Of a stretch of DNA of 64,000 nucleotides, positions 34,272-47,506 are shown piece by piece. Source of the stretch: Sistotremastrum niveocremeum HHB9708. Taxonomy: Eukaryota > Basidiomycota > Agaricomycetes > Sistotremastrales > Sistotremastraceae. The stretch's first letter is position 1. Every line of letters begins with the position of its first letter. Location: assembly GCA_001630475.1 (NCBI GenBank), contig KV419439.1, positions 46,421 to 110,420 on the forward strand, written 5' to 3'. The notes beneath the pieces are model-generated. The model saw only the letters and a list, made by a program, of their open reading frames with translations, had not been told where the DNA came from and did no database searches. The position numbers and the translations under genes were made by a program.

Positions 34272-35911
34272 GTGACCAAATACGACCAAACACTGCAAAC
34301 CCTTGACCCTAACCAGCGCGCACGGCGGCCCACCTCCTTCGGTGACTTATCTGAGGATATCTTTCGCGTCATTCTAGAGCATTATTCAGAATCTCTCAAA
34401 TGGGATCACTTCCCCAAGAACCGGCTTGTATCCGATCGTAAAGTTTATCTGGACTGGCTTCGGATAACCCATGTGTGAGATAACATTTTCATTCGATTCA
34501 TCATGATAGACGTGACTCAAAATCTTCTAGCTGTAGACAATGGAAGCGTCTCGCACTCGAATTTCAACCATTTTGGCGATATGTAGATTGCTCCTGGCCG
34601 CGAAAGTACAGAAGTTTTCTCGACTCCATGGAACCGAAGATAAAACCCCTCTTCGTTCGGGCCCACTTCATCGATAGATTCAAGAATCAGCATCTCGAAC
34701 CTTTGAACGTCGGACATGTCCTCCAACACAATCTCGCTTTGCTTCGTGGCATTAACTTGGCCGTTACGACTGCCTCGACCTCGACTTGGGATGCCTTTAG
34801 TGTTCAAAAGCTTTCTGCGCCCGCGCCGCACCTCCGCCATCTACAAATTGAATGCATTCCCACGTACTTTGGGTCCCCCCCACAGGTTCTGACCCTCCCC
34901 GAGTCCTTTCCGGGCGACGACTGTCCACTCGAGACCGTCATATTAAACTACATATCGCCACAATTTCTCGTGAATCGAACCGATTTTCCGAACCTCAGAG
35001 TCCTCGACCTCTCACTGTTCATGAGCGTATCGAGCTTTGGTCCCGCGGAAGTCCTCCATCTCATAGCAGCCTCCCCACAACTCGCACAATTATCCATCGA
35101 ATGGAAGTCCCCCATACTACATACGCCTGTGGCTACACTTCTGACGCCTCTCTTTCCTGAAATAGTAGAGGCCAGCGCATTGGAGAATATTTCACTCCGG
35201 AATTGGCACGAGGACCATCTCGCTCCCTTTCTCAGCTATATCCAGCTGCCCTCTATCAAAAACTTCAATTCCTCGATTCGCCCATCTTCCACACACTTCC
35301 CTTTTCATTATCTCGGAAGCATCCCTCATGAAGTGGGCCTACTTCACTCTTCCGCTCCCTCCGCACGTATAGGATACGAACAGGACTCAATTTCGGTCGC
35401 GTTTTATCCCGAAAAATATCATGCATCCTTCAAGAACCCCGTCGTCTCTTACGCTTCACATGCCCCTTTCGCTCGGTCGTCTTTGAGCTTTGCCTCATCA
35501 TTCGCCTTCGACTCTTGTACGAACCTTGCAGTACATGCTTCCAACAGGATACCTCGAGACGATGGCGGTCTATGCAATCTTCTCTCCCAGTTTCCTAGCT
35601 TGCAGTCTCTGCGCCTCGGAGGATCACTCGTACCTTTATTTTTGACCAATCACCCGGACATAGTATACAACATTTCAGCCGATTGGAAAGTCCTGGAGCT
35701 CGTCGCATCGTACGACGACTTCGGCGAAGATCTCGCTTTCTTTGCCCAAAAGATACTACAGGAATCCTCTCGAGACCGAACTCACCGAAAACCGAGAATA
35801 CTGAATATATTCTGCAAGTCCGATGAAATCCGCGCTCAGCTTTCTGGAAAAATCATCGCTCAACTTGGAAGATCAATCGATTATGTAGAGATCCATGATT
35901 CGCTCCCTTAA
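34272..35911 (+). CDS. F-box/LRR-like protein, intact paralogue (5' end uncertain)
   Basis: Exons end at 34474 and restart at 34531, giving HV then CRQWKRLALEF. An F-box core is visible as LSEDIFRVILEHYSES near the start, followed by leucine-rich segments (for example LETVILNYISPQFLV, LRVLDLSLFM, LQSLRLGGSLVPLFL) and a C-terminus ending DYVEIHDSLP. No in-frame ATG was found between the upstream stop at 34182 and the F-box, so a further 5' exon is likely. It is the intact counterpart of the MITE-broken gene at 25.9-28.1 kb. Probable role: substrate receptor of an SCF ubiquitin ligase. Confidence 0.8.
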
Positions 35912-36089
35912 TACTGTCACAATAAATTTGCTTCAACTACCTTGTGATTGCCGGTTACTCCGGAAGAGTCGGAATTCGGAGGGTGACGCAAACCTGGTTG
36001 CTCTCCGGGGGAAGCAGCTCCAGAAAACTTCTGGGTAAAGCTGGACGCGCGGTCAACTCGAAGGCTCATCAATACTAGAGCATCAAATT

Positions 36090-37906
36090 ATGGGCAAAGA
36101 CACGGACATTTTGGTCCTCGGTGCGACCGGTCAGTTCTCATGTATATCTCACAGCGACCTGAGCTCATCGACGACGACGTCATTCATAGGCTTCACAGGT
36201 CGACTCATAACACGTTACCTGCACCATCATCCTCAACGACAAGACTTCACATTCAGCATCGCTGGAAGGTCAAAGGCTCGTCTTGCCGATATCGTAGACC
36301 AGGTTGGGCTAGGGAAAGATGTGGATGTCGTCGTGGTGGATGTCGAAGATTCCGAGAGTGTAGAGAAGGCTGTTAAAGATGTGAAGGTGGTCGTTAATAC
36401 GGTCGGACCATATTGGAGATGGGGTTCAGCGGTTGTGCGGTGAGTCAGCACACCATTCGCTCCTTGTGCGCTGCTGATAGCACTTCGCCTTGTTAGCGCA
36501 TGTGCCCTGCATAGAACCCACTACGTCGATCTCGCGGGCGAAAATCATTGGAAGAAGAAAGTCATAGAAGAGTAAGCCGCTCGTCCTCACTCGTATCCAT
36601 CTCGAAATTTAACCCGTTCATGATTCAGCTATGATTTCCTCGCGTTCAAAACGTCATCTATCATTATCCCTGCTTGTGGCTTTGATTCAATTCCTTCAGA
36701 CATCTCGGCCTACCTATCGGTCCGTACTCTCAAGAAGAAACTTGGTCCAGAAACCCGAGTAGGAAAGTCTACCTCAATATTTCGGCTTCAAGGCGGAATG
36801 TCAGGAGGAACGATTTCCACCATCCTTACGGCGCTGGAGGCGGTACCCAGGAAGGTCTTAGCGGCAGCAGCGGCAGATTATGCTCTTAGTCCGGGTCAGT
36901 TCTGTTGTCTGACATCTGAGCCTCACTAACCGCGCCGCGTTTGTTGTATAGTACAAGGCAAACCGACTCCCTTCTTTCAATTCGTATATACTGCTCCAGT
37001 TCTTCGCCCCACTCAATACGGTGCATATTGGTTGATGTCAGGGGCAAATAAAGCCGTTGTTCAACGCACCTGGGGCATCAAACAATTGCGCGGGCCTTCG
37101 GAGGGCTACGGTCCGGACTTCGTTTACGACGAATTTCTGGGACGGAAATCAAAGCTTGGTTCGTTCCTCTTCGGGATGGCATTCATGAGTGGACTGGCAC
37201 TGGTCATGCTCTCCCCAGTGAGTGACGGCGGCATTATTTAGTTGTTCGACCTTCCTCCCTTCCCATACCCATCTTCACTTGAACGTTTGCTCGATATGCT
37301 CACACCTTCTTTCCAGGTACGATGGTTACTCAAAAAATTAGTCCCCGCCCCAGGCGAAGGACCCTCCGAAGAGTACGTCTACGATTTATTTTCCTTTACT
37401 CGAGGCGAAGCATGAGATTTATCCCAATTATCTCCTTACGCCTCGTGGAACGCGCCGACACTGATCCCTCTCTCTCACCATTTCAGATCAATGCAAGAAG
37501 GATGGTTCAAAATCATCAACGTCGCTTCTACTTCATCATTACCTCAACCTGTGCATGCCAAATCGACAGTTACTGCACGCGGAGATCCGGGTTACCTTGT
37601 AACAGCAGGTGAGCTGCAAAGTGCTACTCGATGTGTCGAAGCGTTTTCTACATTTATTTTGCCTGGTTTCGGCCTTTTTGGTATACCGCCTTGTTCCATG
37701 ACTGATCTCGAATAATAGTGATGATTTCGGAATCGGCACTGGCAATTCTCGACCTGACTTCGACAGCAAAGGACAAAATAGAAGGCGGGATACTGACGCC
37801 AATGAGTGCTCTCGGTGATTCATTAATCGAGCGACTGGAGAAGACGGGAAGGTTCGATTTCGAGAGTGAGATATACACACCAGAGGAAGACAAGAAAAAC
37901 GTGTAA
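36090..37906 (+). CDS. Saccharopine dehydrogenase-like oxidoreductase
   Basis: Eight exons: 36090-36129, 36190-36439, 36497-36571, 36629-36894, 36952-37217, 37317-37372, 37487-37608 and 37719-37906, with the joins checked by frame. The N-terminus has a Rossmann nucleotide-binding motif formed across the first intron (LVLGATGFTGR), then VVVNTVGPYWRWG, HYVDLAGE and PACGFDSIPSD. These are hallmarks of the SCCPDH/trans-acting enoyl reductase-like family, usually about 420 aa. Substrate unknown; fungal members are often linked to lipid droplets or membranes, and a hydrophobic segment (FLFGMAFMSGLALVML) fits a membrane contact. Confidence 0.88.
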
Positions 37907-38607
37907 ATTTATTGTAGCCATTTATTTGACGAGACCTGTTCGAGAGGTCTTTCGTACTTGTTCATTCTATTGCGTAATGGGTCTAGACTTTGAAACCGAC
38001 AGAAAGTGTCATACCGGTCGGAAGAGACACGTGGCCGATCAATCCGGCGGCCCGTACTTAACAGTTGAACTGACCTGGGAGCTCCACGCTTGGCCCCATG
38101 TCAGCTGGAGGTTTCTCGCAAGAATGCTGCTGGGTTCTTCTCTTGCCCAAGACTGCAGTGAATGGCGTTTGGCGTCACTTCTCCCAGGATAATATTCGGT
38201 CGCGGGCTGGATGACATGACGGTCATGATCGATCATGGGGCTCGTTCCATCATCCGTTGTGCTTTCTACTGGGAACCTGGGAGGTGAATCGCAGGTGTGG
38301 GTTGGTCTGTATTTCGGTGATAAGGCTCTCAAATATTGATTACAGTTTCTGGGACGATCTGATCACCCCAAGCCTTATTGGTCGAGAGCTTTCGAGGTCA
38401 AATGACATCCATTCTCTAGGTGGTCGTCGACTCGCCGGACCTCGCTACGCCATCTCGTGGACCGGAGAATATGAGCGATGGAATCAGAAGGCGATCTCGT
38501 GATCTGGTCGATGAAGCGATCCCGTTAAATATGCCAATGCTCCCAACCCCGTATCTTCTGGGTTCTTCGTCTTGACTCTCCTCCGTCACCTCGACCTCCA
38601 AGACAGC
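37907..38607. other. Intergenic spacer before the mannanase gene
   Basis: No supported exon in about 700 bp. The segment just before the mannanase ATG is pyrimidine-rich, as expected of a promoter. Confidence 0.5.
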
Positions 38608-40269
38608 ATGTTCGCTAAGCTCGGTGCTTTCGTGGCTTGCGCAACTAGCCTTGTCGTTGCGACCTCTGTCCCATCCGGCTTTGTGACGACCAAAGGGACC
38701 CACTTCCAGCTCAACGGAAAGCCGTTCTACTTTGCCGGGACTAACTCGTATTGGTCTCAGTACACAACGGTATGTTTCTTGTACTTCGGGATCGTTTCGT
38801 CATTTTATCGAACTCTAGAACTACGACGACATCAATTTTATCTTCAAACGAGCGAATACTGCTGGATTACCTGTTATTAGGACATGGGGTTTCAACGATG
38901 CGAATGGTATGTAACCGTCGGCACGTTCAGTTTCTTCACTGAGTTGCGCCTTCCTGATAATAGCTACTTTCACTGCGGGAGGCCTTCCGATGTACAGCGC
39001 GTATAATTCAATAGCGGGACAGATCGTTTATCAGACCTGGGCTGATGGGAAGGTCACCATAAGTGCGATTATTCTAGCTTTCGAGTTCTGTCCCTCATTC
39101 ACCAATTACGTTACAGATACCGGAGCTACCGGTCTCCAGCATTTCGACAAGCTGGTATCTATTGCAGAACAACAGGGCGTCAAATTGATTGTTACCTTGA
39201 CCAACAACTGGGCTGATTGTACGTTTCACATGTATCGCTGATAGAAGTTTACTCTCTCAACGTGGATTCACAGACGGCGGGATGGATGTGTACACCATTA
39301 ACTTGGGAGGAACATACCACGATGAATTTTACTACAACCCGACAGTGATTGCCGCCTACAAGAATTGGGTCAAGACGGTGGTTACGAGATATAAAAATTC
39401 CCCGGCTATATTCGCATGGGAGCTGGGTTCGTGATCTAACCCATTCCTCGCCTTCCAATCATTGACCACGAAAATCATCAGCCAACGAACCCCGATGCGA
39501 AGCCGACGGTACTCGTAATCTCCCCCGATCACCTTCAGGATGTACCGCAGCCACAATCACAACATGGGCCGACCAAATCTCGACATACATCAAATCTCTC
39601 GATCCCCTCCATTTAGTAACTCTGGGAGACGAAGGCTTCTTCAACGAACCTGGTAACTCGGATTGGGCATACGGAGGAGGCGATGGGATCGATTTTGTTG
39701 CAAACCTCAAGTTGAAGAACCTTGATTTCGGGACTTTCCATCTATATCCCGACTGGTGAGTCCTGCCAAGACCTCAACGACACTTTCCGCTGATTATCTT
39801 GATCTTCAGGTGGTCCAAGACCGTACCATGGGCAACCCAATTCGTTATCGACCATGCAACGGCTCAACAGCAAGTTGGAAAGCCCGTCATAATGGAAGAG
39901 GTACGTCACACATCTTCTTCTCCTCCAAACCATGTGGGCTGAACATGTTCGCGCAGTACGGCTGGCTAAGCGTCGCTGGACGGGAGCAAAATCTCGGAAC
40001 CACGTCAAACTACACCCGCGTAGAAGCCGTGGGTGCCTGGCAAGAGGCCGCGCTTGAACACAAGCTCGCGGGAGATCTGTTCTGGCAATTCGGGCTTGAG
40101 AAGGGCCTGTCAACAGGCACCAGTACCGACGTAAGTTCATTGCTAGTCATGTTTGCGGCTTTGATGATAGGGGGCATTGCAGGACGGATTCACGATCTAT
40201 CTTGAGAATCTCACCGAGTCGCAACCTTTGATATACAACCACGTGGCAGCGATAAAGCAATGGCTTTGA
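38608..40269 (+). CDS. Secreted GH5 endo-1,4-beta-mannanase
   Basis: Hydrolyses beta-1,4-mannan backbones in plant cell walls. The N-terminus is a signal peptide ([18 protein letters not shown], cleavage probably after ATS). The mature domain starts [21 protein letters not shown], typical of GH5 subfamily 7. The acid/base Glu lies in ELANEP (formed across an intron near 39428-39481) and the nucleophile in VIMEEYGW (across the intron near 39901-39956). Other landmarks are [30 protein letters not shown] and DLFWQFG. The gene is cut by several introns of about 50 bp. No carbohydrate-binding module is seen. The last residues are AAIKQWL. Confidence 0.92.
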
Positions 40270-40559
40270 GGGCCGTTTGCCCTCGCTCATAAAAGACATG
40301 ACCTACGTACATTGGTTAAGCAATCACTGAACGGGGAATAGTCGGAAGCATCACTGTGGCACGCAGCCAGATTATTGTAGCACCTATTGTAGCAGGCCAC
40401 GTATCTAGAGACGGAGGATATTTCGGAATTAGCAGGTCGCTCAGGCCATCTACTGTATCTACTGCGGTATAAATTTCTGCAGATCTAACGGAGAGGTCGA
40501 GTCTCATAAAATAGACCTCTTCTAAAAATCTGATGGTTATGTAAAGCCTCTAAGCTTCT
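40270..40559. other. Short convergent spacer
   Basis: The mannanase and the next gene, on the opposite strand, end about 290 bp apart; nothing else is seen here. Confidence 0.5.
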
Positions 40560-42585
40560 CTAGGGGATGGGATCGACATCTATCAAAAAGTATAACATTC
40601 CAGGAGAGTATCTTGATTGCGCTTGAAAGGAACATAAGTAAGGAATATTGAGATGAAGAACGGCACGTACATCAGCCAATACAATATGCTCTGCATCAAT
40701 CATAACTGCCCGACTACTCGGAACCTGCCAATCCGACACGCACTCTCGGTATGGAAGGACCGTCTCCACCTTCTCATCGAATACCTGCGAAATGTCGACA
40801 ATAGTGGGCGAAGTAACACATCTCAGTCCCCCATTCGTAATCGTGGTACGATCATCGAAGTATCCAGCGCAGTCTCCAGAAGAAAAGACACCCATCTTCT
40901 CTTTCTCTTTCTCCTGAGTATACCTCAACGCAGCTGGATTGAAGTCCAACACCCGTATCCGATTGTCTTCAGTCCTCTCAATATATCTATCCCCATAGAC
41001 ATAACAAACCCATATCTCACTCCTCGGCGAATCAAGCAGTATCCGCGAATGCATGGGACCCCAATCAGACCAATCAGCCTCCTTCCACAAGCCGCGGGGT
41101 CTGACTGCATTTATTTCTCTGTCATGCGCCGGGTTCGAGCGGAGAACGTATTCCCAGTCAATTCGAGGATTCTTGACGAATACTCTAGATTGGATAAGGA
41201 GGGTGAAGCAGCGCATTTGCCACGGTTGTTCAAGCTGGCCATGTCCTCCGTCTCGTAGATGGACAGCATGGATAGTAACAGCGTAGATCCGTGAATTCGG
41301 ATCGATGGAAAATAGAGTAGACGGAGAGGATTTGGTGCCTTGAGGTGGATCACTTCTGATAAGCACCCGAGCGACGTACGCACAGGTACGCGGTAGAAAA
41401 TATACGATGTCGGGAATTGCGATTGGGAGTTCTTCGGATTCGTCAGGCTCGAGTTCGTCGTGTCCGTTATCGGTTTCATCGTCGTTCAAGGCGGACGCGC
41501 TTAAGAGCTCATCATATTCGTTAGGTGATCCGGGGCCGAATTCGTATGTGGCGAGTAAGGCCTGAGTTTGACGAGTCGATGCGAGATAGTTCGATACGCA
41601 TGCGATTAGGATCCTGTCACTCGAGAGGAGTGTGAAGGATGAGAATGCAGTCGAGGTCCCTGAGCGAAGAATCTTGATATGGGGTCAGCATAAGCACCAA
41701 CGTAAGGTGTGGATCGAAACGTACCGAAAGTTTGCTCCCCGTCATCCAGTTCCAAATGATGATCTCGTATTGGTTAGGAGAAGGACCAGCACGTGGAGTA
41801 TAGAGCAACGCCAAAACGTTATCGTGGATTTCAACGCAGAATGACCAGCCCGCGGCCGCCATGACTTTAGGCCGATGCTTCAATATTCCGCTATGCTCCA
41901 CCATTGGATGTTTGAGATTATCATCCAATGTTCTAAGATGGACGCGAATCGCGTCAATCCGGGTTAGAGGAGTCGCGCTGTCAAATCATCGATCAGACGC
42001 GTGTCGCCACGAATATTGAACATAACTCACCGAACGACTTCGATAAGGGCAATAAGATTGACGTCGGGCTTCATGCGAAAGTCTCGCACAGTGAATCCCA
42101 TATCCTCAAACGACCAATCCCGTCCAACGTCTCCTGTTTGCAAGTTGGGCAATTCCTTGAAATGGAAGGCTCTACCGCCTGCCTCCCATCCATTCGAAAT
42201 GCCGGTGGCATAAACGCCGCCATAGAGATCCCATATGCTGCTGTTCTCAGGGAGAGTGTAGACTTCGTGCGATCGAGGACTGAGGGAAGTCCAGGCATTG
42301 TTATGTTTCTTGAACTCTTCTAGTCTTTCTGCGTAAGATAGACGCGTTTCGGCATCTCCTTCGATGTAGCCAGAGCGGACTAATTCCGTCTGATAAGTCA
42401 GATATACACTGGCATCTACACATTCTTTGAAGCGGGTGCAGACCTGCAGTACCAGAATCAGTATAAGCCTGAAACACGAGGCACAATCAACTAACTCGAC
42501 GCGTAATCGTTGCACTCTGAATATCCAAAAGCTCCAGAACATGAGTGATGAGTTCGGTGGGTAGCTCAAGCAACACCGTTCCCAT
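40560..42585 (-). CDS. F-box domain protein
   Basis: Reads on the minus strand from ATG at 42585. The first exon holds a clear F-box, LLELPTELITHVLELLDI, followed by CTRFKECVDASVYLTYQTEL, the typical layout of basidiomycete F-box proteins whose C-terminal part forms a beta-rich, propeller-like substrate domain. Later exons contain NQYEIIIWNWMTGSKLS (WD-like) and LCSFQAQSRYSPGMLYF near the end. Introns lie near 42490, 42000 and 41700. Probable SCF ubiquitin-ligase receptor; target unknown. Confidence 0.78.
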
Positions 42586-43875
42586 TTTATTCAAGGCTCT
42601 CTCGATAGATGGCAAGAGATTACTCGTTGAATGATGGGCGTCCGCGATAACGCTGCATCGCTGGCGAGCCGATTGTACCTCGCATCGTCCGACAGCAGGT
42701 TTTGGCGCTTCATGACGTTTCGGAAAATGCCGAGCGCCTGCCGTGGTTTCCTCGATGTGGATCACGTAAGCAGGACCTTGTAGCAATTTCTTAATTGGGC
42801 CTTAGCACTAGAAAGCTAGAACGACTGGGCGGAATTATGTTCCCTGTCTCTCGTAGTGCCTGATACTTCAATTGCGGCTGGGGATACACGATTATCTCCT
42901 AATAATACCTGTCTGGGTCAAGGACGCGGACGAGAAAAGAGACCATAAATTGATTGTTAATTTCGAAGAACGCTATGCGCAGAATCACAGGCCCACGGTA
43001 ATTCTTGACGCATCATGCATCATGACTCGAATAGGGTGCAATGGCCAGGACAAGTTGACATTGGCTCGCGTTAGCAAAGCCTATCGGGAGCAATCCGCAC
43101 AGTTCACGGGTAGACTCGGACGAGACCAGTCCGGAAGAACCTCAAACAGCCTAGTCTTCGGATAGCACCATGAATGCATGTCCCCATCAATTGGCCGCCA
43201 TTGCGCCAGGGCCTATACCTGTAAGAGGAATCTCCGCAGGCGGACACAACTGTTCTGAGAAAGACGAGCACCTTCACCACAAAACCCAAATAAATTCTTA
43301 CAGACTCAAAGGCCTCAGAAAAACAACTTCACTGCGGGTCTTCAATAAATTTTAACCTTGAATCTCGCAATTGAGGATGCAACGGTCGATCTAGTTGCCC
43401 TGACGTCCGAGGTAGCGCAATTTGGAATGACGCGTTGCAGCGCTGATGGGAGAGACGGCCGCTATGTCCGGTGGCAGTGCCTCGCGACGCGATACGCGTA
43501 TATCCGAATTCCGAATGTTGGACTCTTGTTCTCAACCTCTGCATGTCGTCAAGCACGGCGCACGCCCTCGATTCAACCTGAGCCTCAACGACCGCCACTG
43601 TTGCTTGTTTGTTTCTCTTCACAGAGAACAATAAAACGCGCTTTCACTCAACTTATCGGCCTTCCTATATACCAGACAGGGAGAAGGCTGATGACCCCGC
43701 TCGGATCACTGCTTCCAAGGTGTCCTCATCATCATCGTTGGTAGCGGCCTGCCATTTTCCCATCTTTCTCCTTTCTTCCTGATACCTCTCTCTCAACCGT
43801 CGCGGGCGACTTCACTCTGTATAACACATAATCTGTAGATTTTCCGGTACCCTGCTCGTATTTCCAAACCGTTCG
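42586..43875. other. Intergenic, no supported gene
   Basis: About 1.3 kb with scattered short frames only. It serves as the divergent upstream region of the F-box gene and the Pro/Ser-rich gene. Confidence 0.5.
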
Positions 43876-44919
43876 ATGATCGCCGTTTCACGCTCTCTTC
43901 ATACCCAGGCAATGTCGGACTGGTCTTCACCCCCAACTCCTCCTGGGACGCCTCCGCCTCCATATTCCCTGCACTCTACTTCAGTTGAGCTGCCAACCTT
44001 GTCTCAGATTGGCACAAGGTCGGGTTACGCGCCACGAGCCCCAAGCGAGTGCTCTTCTTCTTCTTTCAGCTCCTCTTCCAGCTCTTCTTCGCGTTCCTTC
44101 TCGTACAACCGACATACGAGGAGTGTATCCCATTCAATTCCCAGGCAGATCACACCCTGTCCAGCCGCTCCGTCTTTGCGCACTGTTGACCTTCCAACAA
44201 CAACGCCTACTCCCACCTCGCCGCGCTTTGTCCATCACAGTCGTGCGCAATCTGCACCAGAATATTGGAATCTTCACAGTATGTTTCCTATTCTTTCTTG
44301 TCGATCAATTCCAACCGACCGCGGTGCAGGCTCGTCAAATGTGAATCCCGTGATATTCGATCAATGTGTCCAGTCTCTGAACACCGCAGTTCTGTCCTGT
44401 TCGGCTTTACCCCACGTATGTTCAATCGCGTTGATCCCAATCGTCCGCTTCTGATGCTTCCAATGGTTCTTAGTGGAGACCCGATCTCGCGAACGAAACT
44501 CAGAATCTACAGACCGCGTTCTCGTCTTTACTAGCCGCCATGCAAACCGTTTCAGCGCTCCAATCACCTGAAATGTGGCAACGCGCGTCTAGACCCTTAG
44601 TTTCGTTGCACAGGTAACCCGATAATTGAGATCATCTTGTCACGTGGATATTGACGCTTTCGTTTCGCTATCTAGACGTCTCATGTGTTTTCAATCGCAC
44701 GTCGCTGTGATATCCGATTTATCAATCATGAAAGCTCCAGAACTTGATCGATACTCATTGGAACGGTACTGCAAAAAGTTCAATAAAGTGACGGAGCAAT
44801 TATCGGTGAGTCCTATTTCTTTCACGATAGACACGAGATCTGAGCCATCTCCTCCGAATAGTCGCTATGAGCACTCGCCTCCTTTTCCCCTCCTGGATTT
44901 TTATTCTCCTTTCTTCTGA
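43876..44919 (+). CDS. Pro/Ser-rich low-complexity protein, unknown
   Basis: The first exon codes for a protein starting MIAVSRSLHTQ with SSPPTPPGTPPPPYS, a long serine run (about residues 60-75) and Pro/Thr clusters. After a probable intron (donor GTATGT near 44415, acceptor CTTAG near 44470) a helical piece follows: LANETQNLQTAFSSLLAAMQ, then a second intron and a third exon with DRYSLERYCKKFNKVTEQLS, ending DFYSPFF. The helical pieces suggest a coiled coil. No family recognised; exon limits approximate. Confidence 0.5.
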
Positions 44920-45545
44920 ACTCTGCATAATTCGTCTTCGGACATTTCGGCCTTTCTTTCCTTTCCGGTATACCACGCGTTCACGTCTGCTTCACGATTA
45001 ACTTAAACAAACCAAAATCACCACAATCCTCTTCTTTCCTTCTCTTTCTCTCTCATTCTCGATCTCGGTACGGACTGGACTGTAATTCTTATGATCACGA
45101 CCCCCGACGTTCTCCTCCCTTTGCCCTCTTTCTTCCCTCGTTCTGATTTTCGTTCTCATTCGGGCCTAGCATAATATCATAACAGAACATAACGTAGCAT
45201 CACACTTCATATATTTATCACGGCCCTAGATACCATCACGTATGCATATGCACTCATTATTAGTAGTAGTACTGGTACCTGTTTCATCCTTCCCGAATTT
45301 GCAATGAACATTTTAATGGACACTGTATTCGACGTTTCACACGGCGGCGACTCTATCGATATCGGCAGTGCCCAAATGCAAATATCAATTGGCTGCTTGG
45401 ATGGCTCGCATGGAGAGCCCGAAGCTAGGTTGAGATCATGATCGTTGTTATATTTGGTTGTCATAGCAATGCCGGGTATATCTACTCAAGTACATGCAAC
45501 CTGTATGGGGTAATTCAATACCCGGACCGAGCCAAAATACCGGAA
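44920..45545. other. Convergent spacer
   Basis: Rich in TC tracts near 45000-45160 (probable 3' untranslated region of the plus-strand gene). No supported exon. Confidence 0.45.
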
Positions 45546-47506
45546 TTAAGGCTCATATGCCCAGAAAGCAGGATCAATCGTATCTGTCTCACTCATCAAT
45601 CTCAACGAAATAATGACCGAGGAGGCCGAGAACTTACCTGGCGGCGTCAAGAAAGTTTTGAGCAAAGGGTGCAATGAAGATCTCCGTCGTTCCTTTACTG
45701 ATAATTCGGTGTGCTTCGCTAGATTTTCCTTCGTGAGGGGATATCTTGCCAAGTCGGGAGGCGGAGGAGGGAGCCCGATCGACTTCGAAAGCTCAAGGTC
45801 GTGGTTTCGATCGAGCTTCTCTCTTTGGGCCGGAATATTCATCAGAGATTTGACGTCTTCGACTCCTTGCAATGTAAGTCGACTCGAGCAGACACTAGCG
45901 TCATTTTGTACAAATAGACGGGCAATGCGATTTTCAGCGCCACCGAGAGAATTGACGCGATCAACGGGGTTTGGCGGTGGTACTTGAATAAAGTCTGGAC
46001 TGAAGTGATATGGTACAGCTACACCGGTTTGGAGCAAATATGGCGATGGTCGTATGCACTGCATGGAATCATCGCAAGCGTTATGGGAGTTGGATATCGA
46101 AAGGTTTCGGATCCGCCTGGCTGATTCTCGTCGTTCTTGTCGTTGTAGATCCACTTCAATAGACCGTGGGAAGAATATCTGGACGGTTATGAAGGACGAA
46201 ATCGCAGCTCCCAGTCCCGCGATGATGGTAAGGATGTCTAGAAGAACGTAGGATACTAAGAGGTTGATAAAACAGCCCCATAAATGGAGACCGACCTGTG
46301 CGGACCCTATCAATAATGGTGAATCGACATCAGGAAGGGATTATAGTGCGACGCTAGCTTACAAGCTTCGACCAAGAATAGCATGCGAAGATGAAACACC
46401 ATCGATTCCCACAATAAGCAACGGAATCAGGAATACGAAACGATAGATCACCCGTGTCGTCTGATAAGATTTGAAATTAGACCAGTAATATATCAGGAGA
46501 ATGTGTGGCGTACATTGAGTTCGTGAAACTTGAGAAGACGCAGTAAAATATCGCGTTCGACGTTGAGATCTTTCTATAGTAAAACACCGTCAGCTCCGAA
46601 ACGACTTTTTCGAGACCAGAAGGTTTTACCAGAGACTGAATAAACTCAGGAAAAACGAAACTGGTAGGAAAGTTTAAGGCAAGGAGGCGGCGATAGATCT
46701 GGTTCTTACAGGATAGGGATGAAGCACAATGTAAGCACGATGCCGAAAATGCTGCCGATTAGGTAGACGAGTGCCTGGGACTGAGACAATGAATCAGACG
46801 ACAAACTCCGTGATTGTTATGATGACAGTTTCTTCACCTTTGCATAATCATGTCGAGTAAGGATAGCCACGAGTGGTAGAGTAATCAGAGCCACCATCGA
46901 ACCTCCGCTCCAGAGATAGAAAAATCTGCTTCGGAGCCAATCGATGTTGTCATCTTCAGCGTGTAGAAGGAAGAGCCAAAAGCAAAGTTCTTCGAGATGC
47001 GTGGTTCTGAAGGTGCGGTGTCAGTATGAACACCCCTATTGATCAAGGCCGCGTACGTCTCGAATGCCCAAGCCACGGAAAATGAGAGATTGAGTGGAAA
47101 TATTAATGATTGATGATATGGAGTCCAGTCAATAGCAGGCTTGGATATTACGCCCTCCGGTGTGATCTTGAGACCTTCAGATATCTTGAGGGTCGTAAAT
47201 CCAATAGAGTAGGCGAGTAGAAGAGGAAGACTGATTAAATAGGAATACTGTAAGGAGGTAAGAATATATAGCTGAAGGAGACCAGTCGGAAGCTGACAAT
47301 CATGAAGCGTCGAAATCGACAAGTGGTGGGTCCGAAAGACAACCTAGGTGAATGCATAGGTCAGCGCAGATAATTGCCCGTATAAACGACACTTACCTCA
47401 AACACCGGAATCTATCATATTTCCATATGTGAAGCAGGAAATAGGAGGCTGACATGAGTGCCAGAGCACTCCATAAGATAAATGGCGCGAAGGATGCTTG
47501 GTCCAT
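45546..47506 (-). CDS. Seven-helix membrane protein, Dikarya GPCR-like family
   Basis: Reads from ATG at 47506 through several introns (about 47344-47396 and 47244-47284 among them). Hydrophobic segments occur in order: FILWSALALMSASYFLLHIW, SYLISLPLLLAYSIGF, LEELCFWLFLLHAEDD, SMVALITLPLVAIL, ALVYLIGSIFGIVLTLCF, then FHELNTTRVIYRFVFLIPLL ending in IVGIDGV, and a last pair before FFPRSIE. The FHELN, PLLI.GIDGV and FFPRSIE blocks are, to my recollection, typical of a conserved but uncharacterised seven-helix family of Dikarya fungi. A long charged cytosolic tail follows. Likely a receptor or transporter-like membrane protein; ligand unknown. Confidence 0.75.

Noticed and set aside
34032-34372. 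Minus-strand frames upstream of the second F-box gene as a separate gene
   Set aside because: Two overlapping short frames in different phases with no domain; more likely the promoter or an untranslated exon of the F-box gene.
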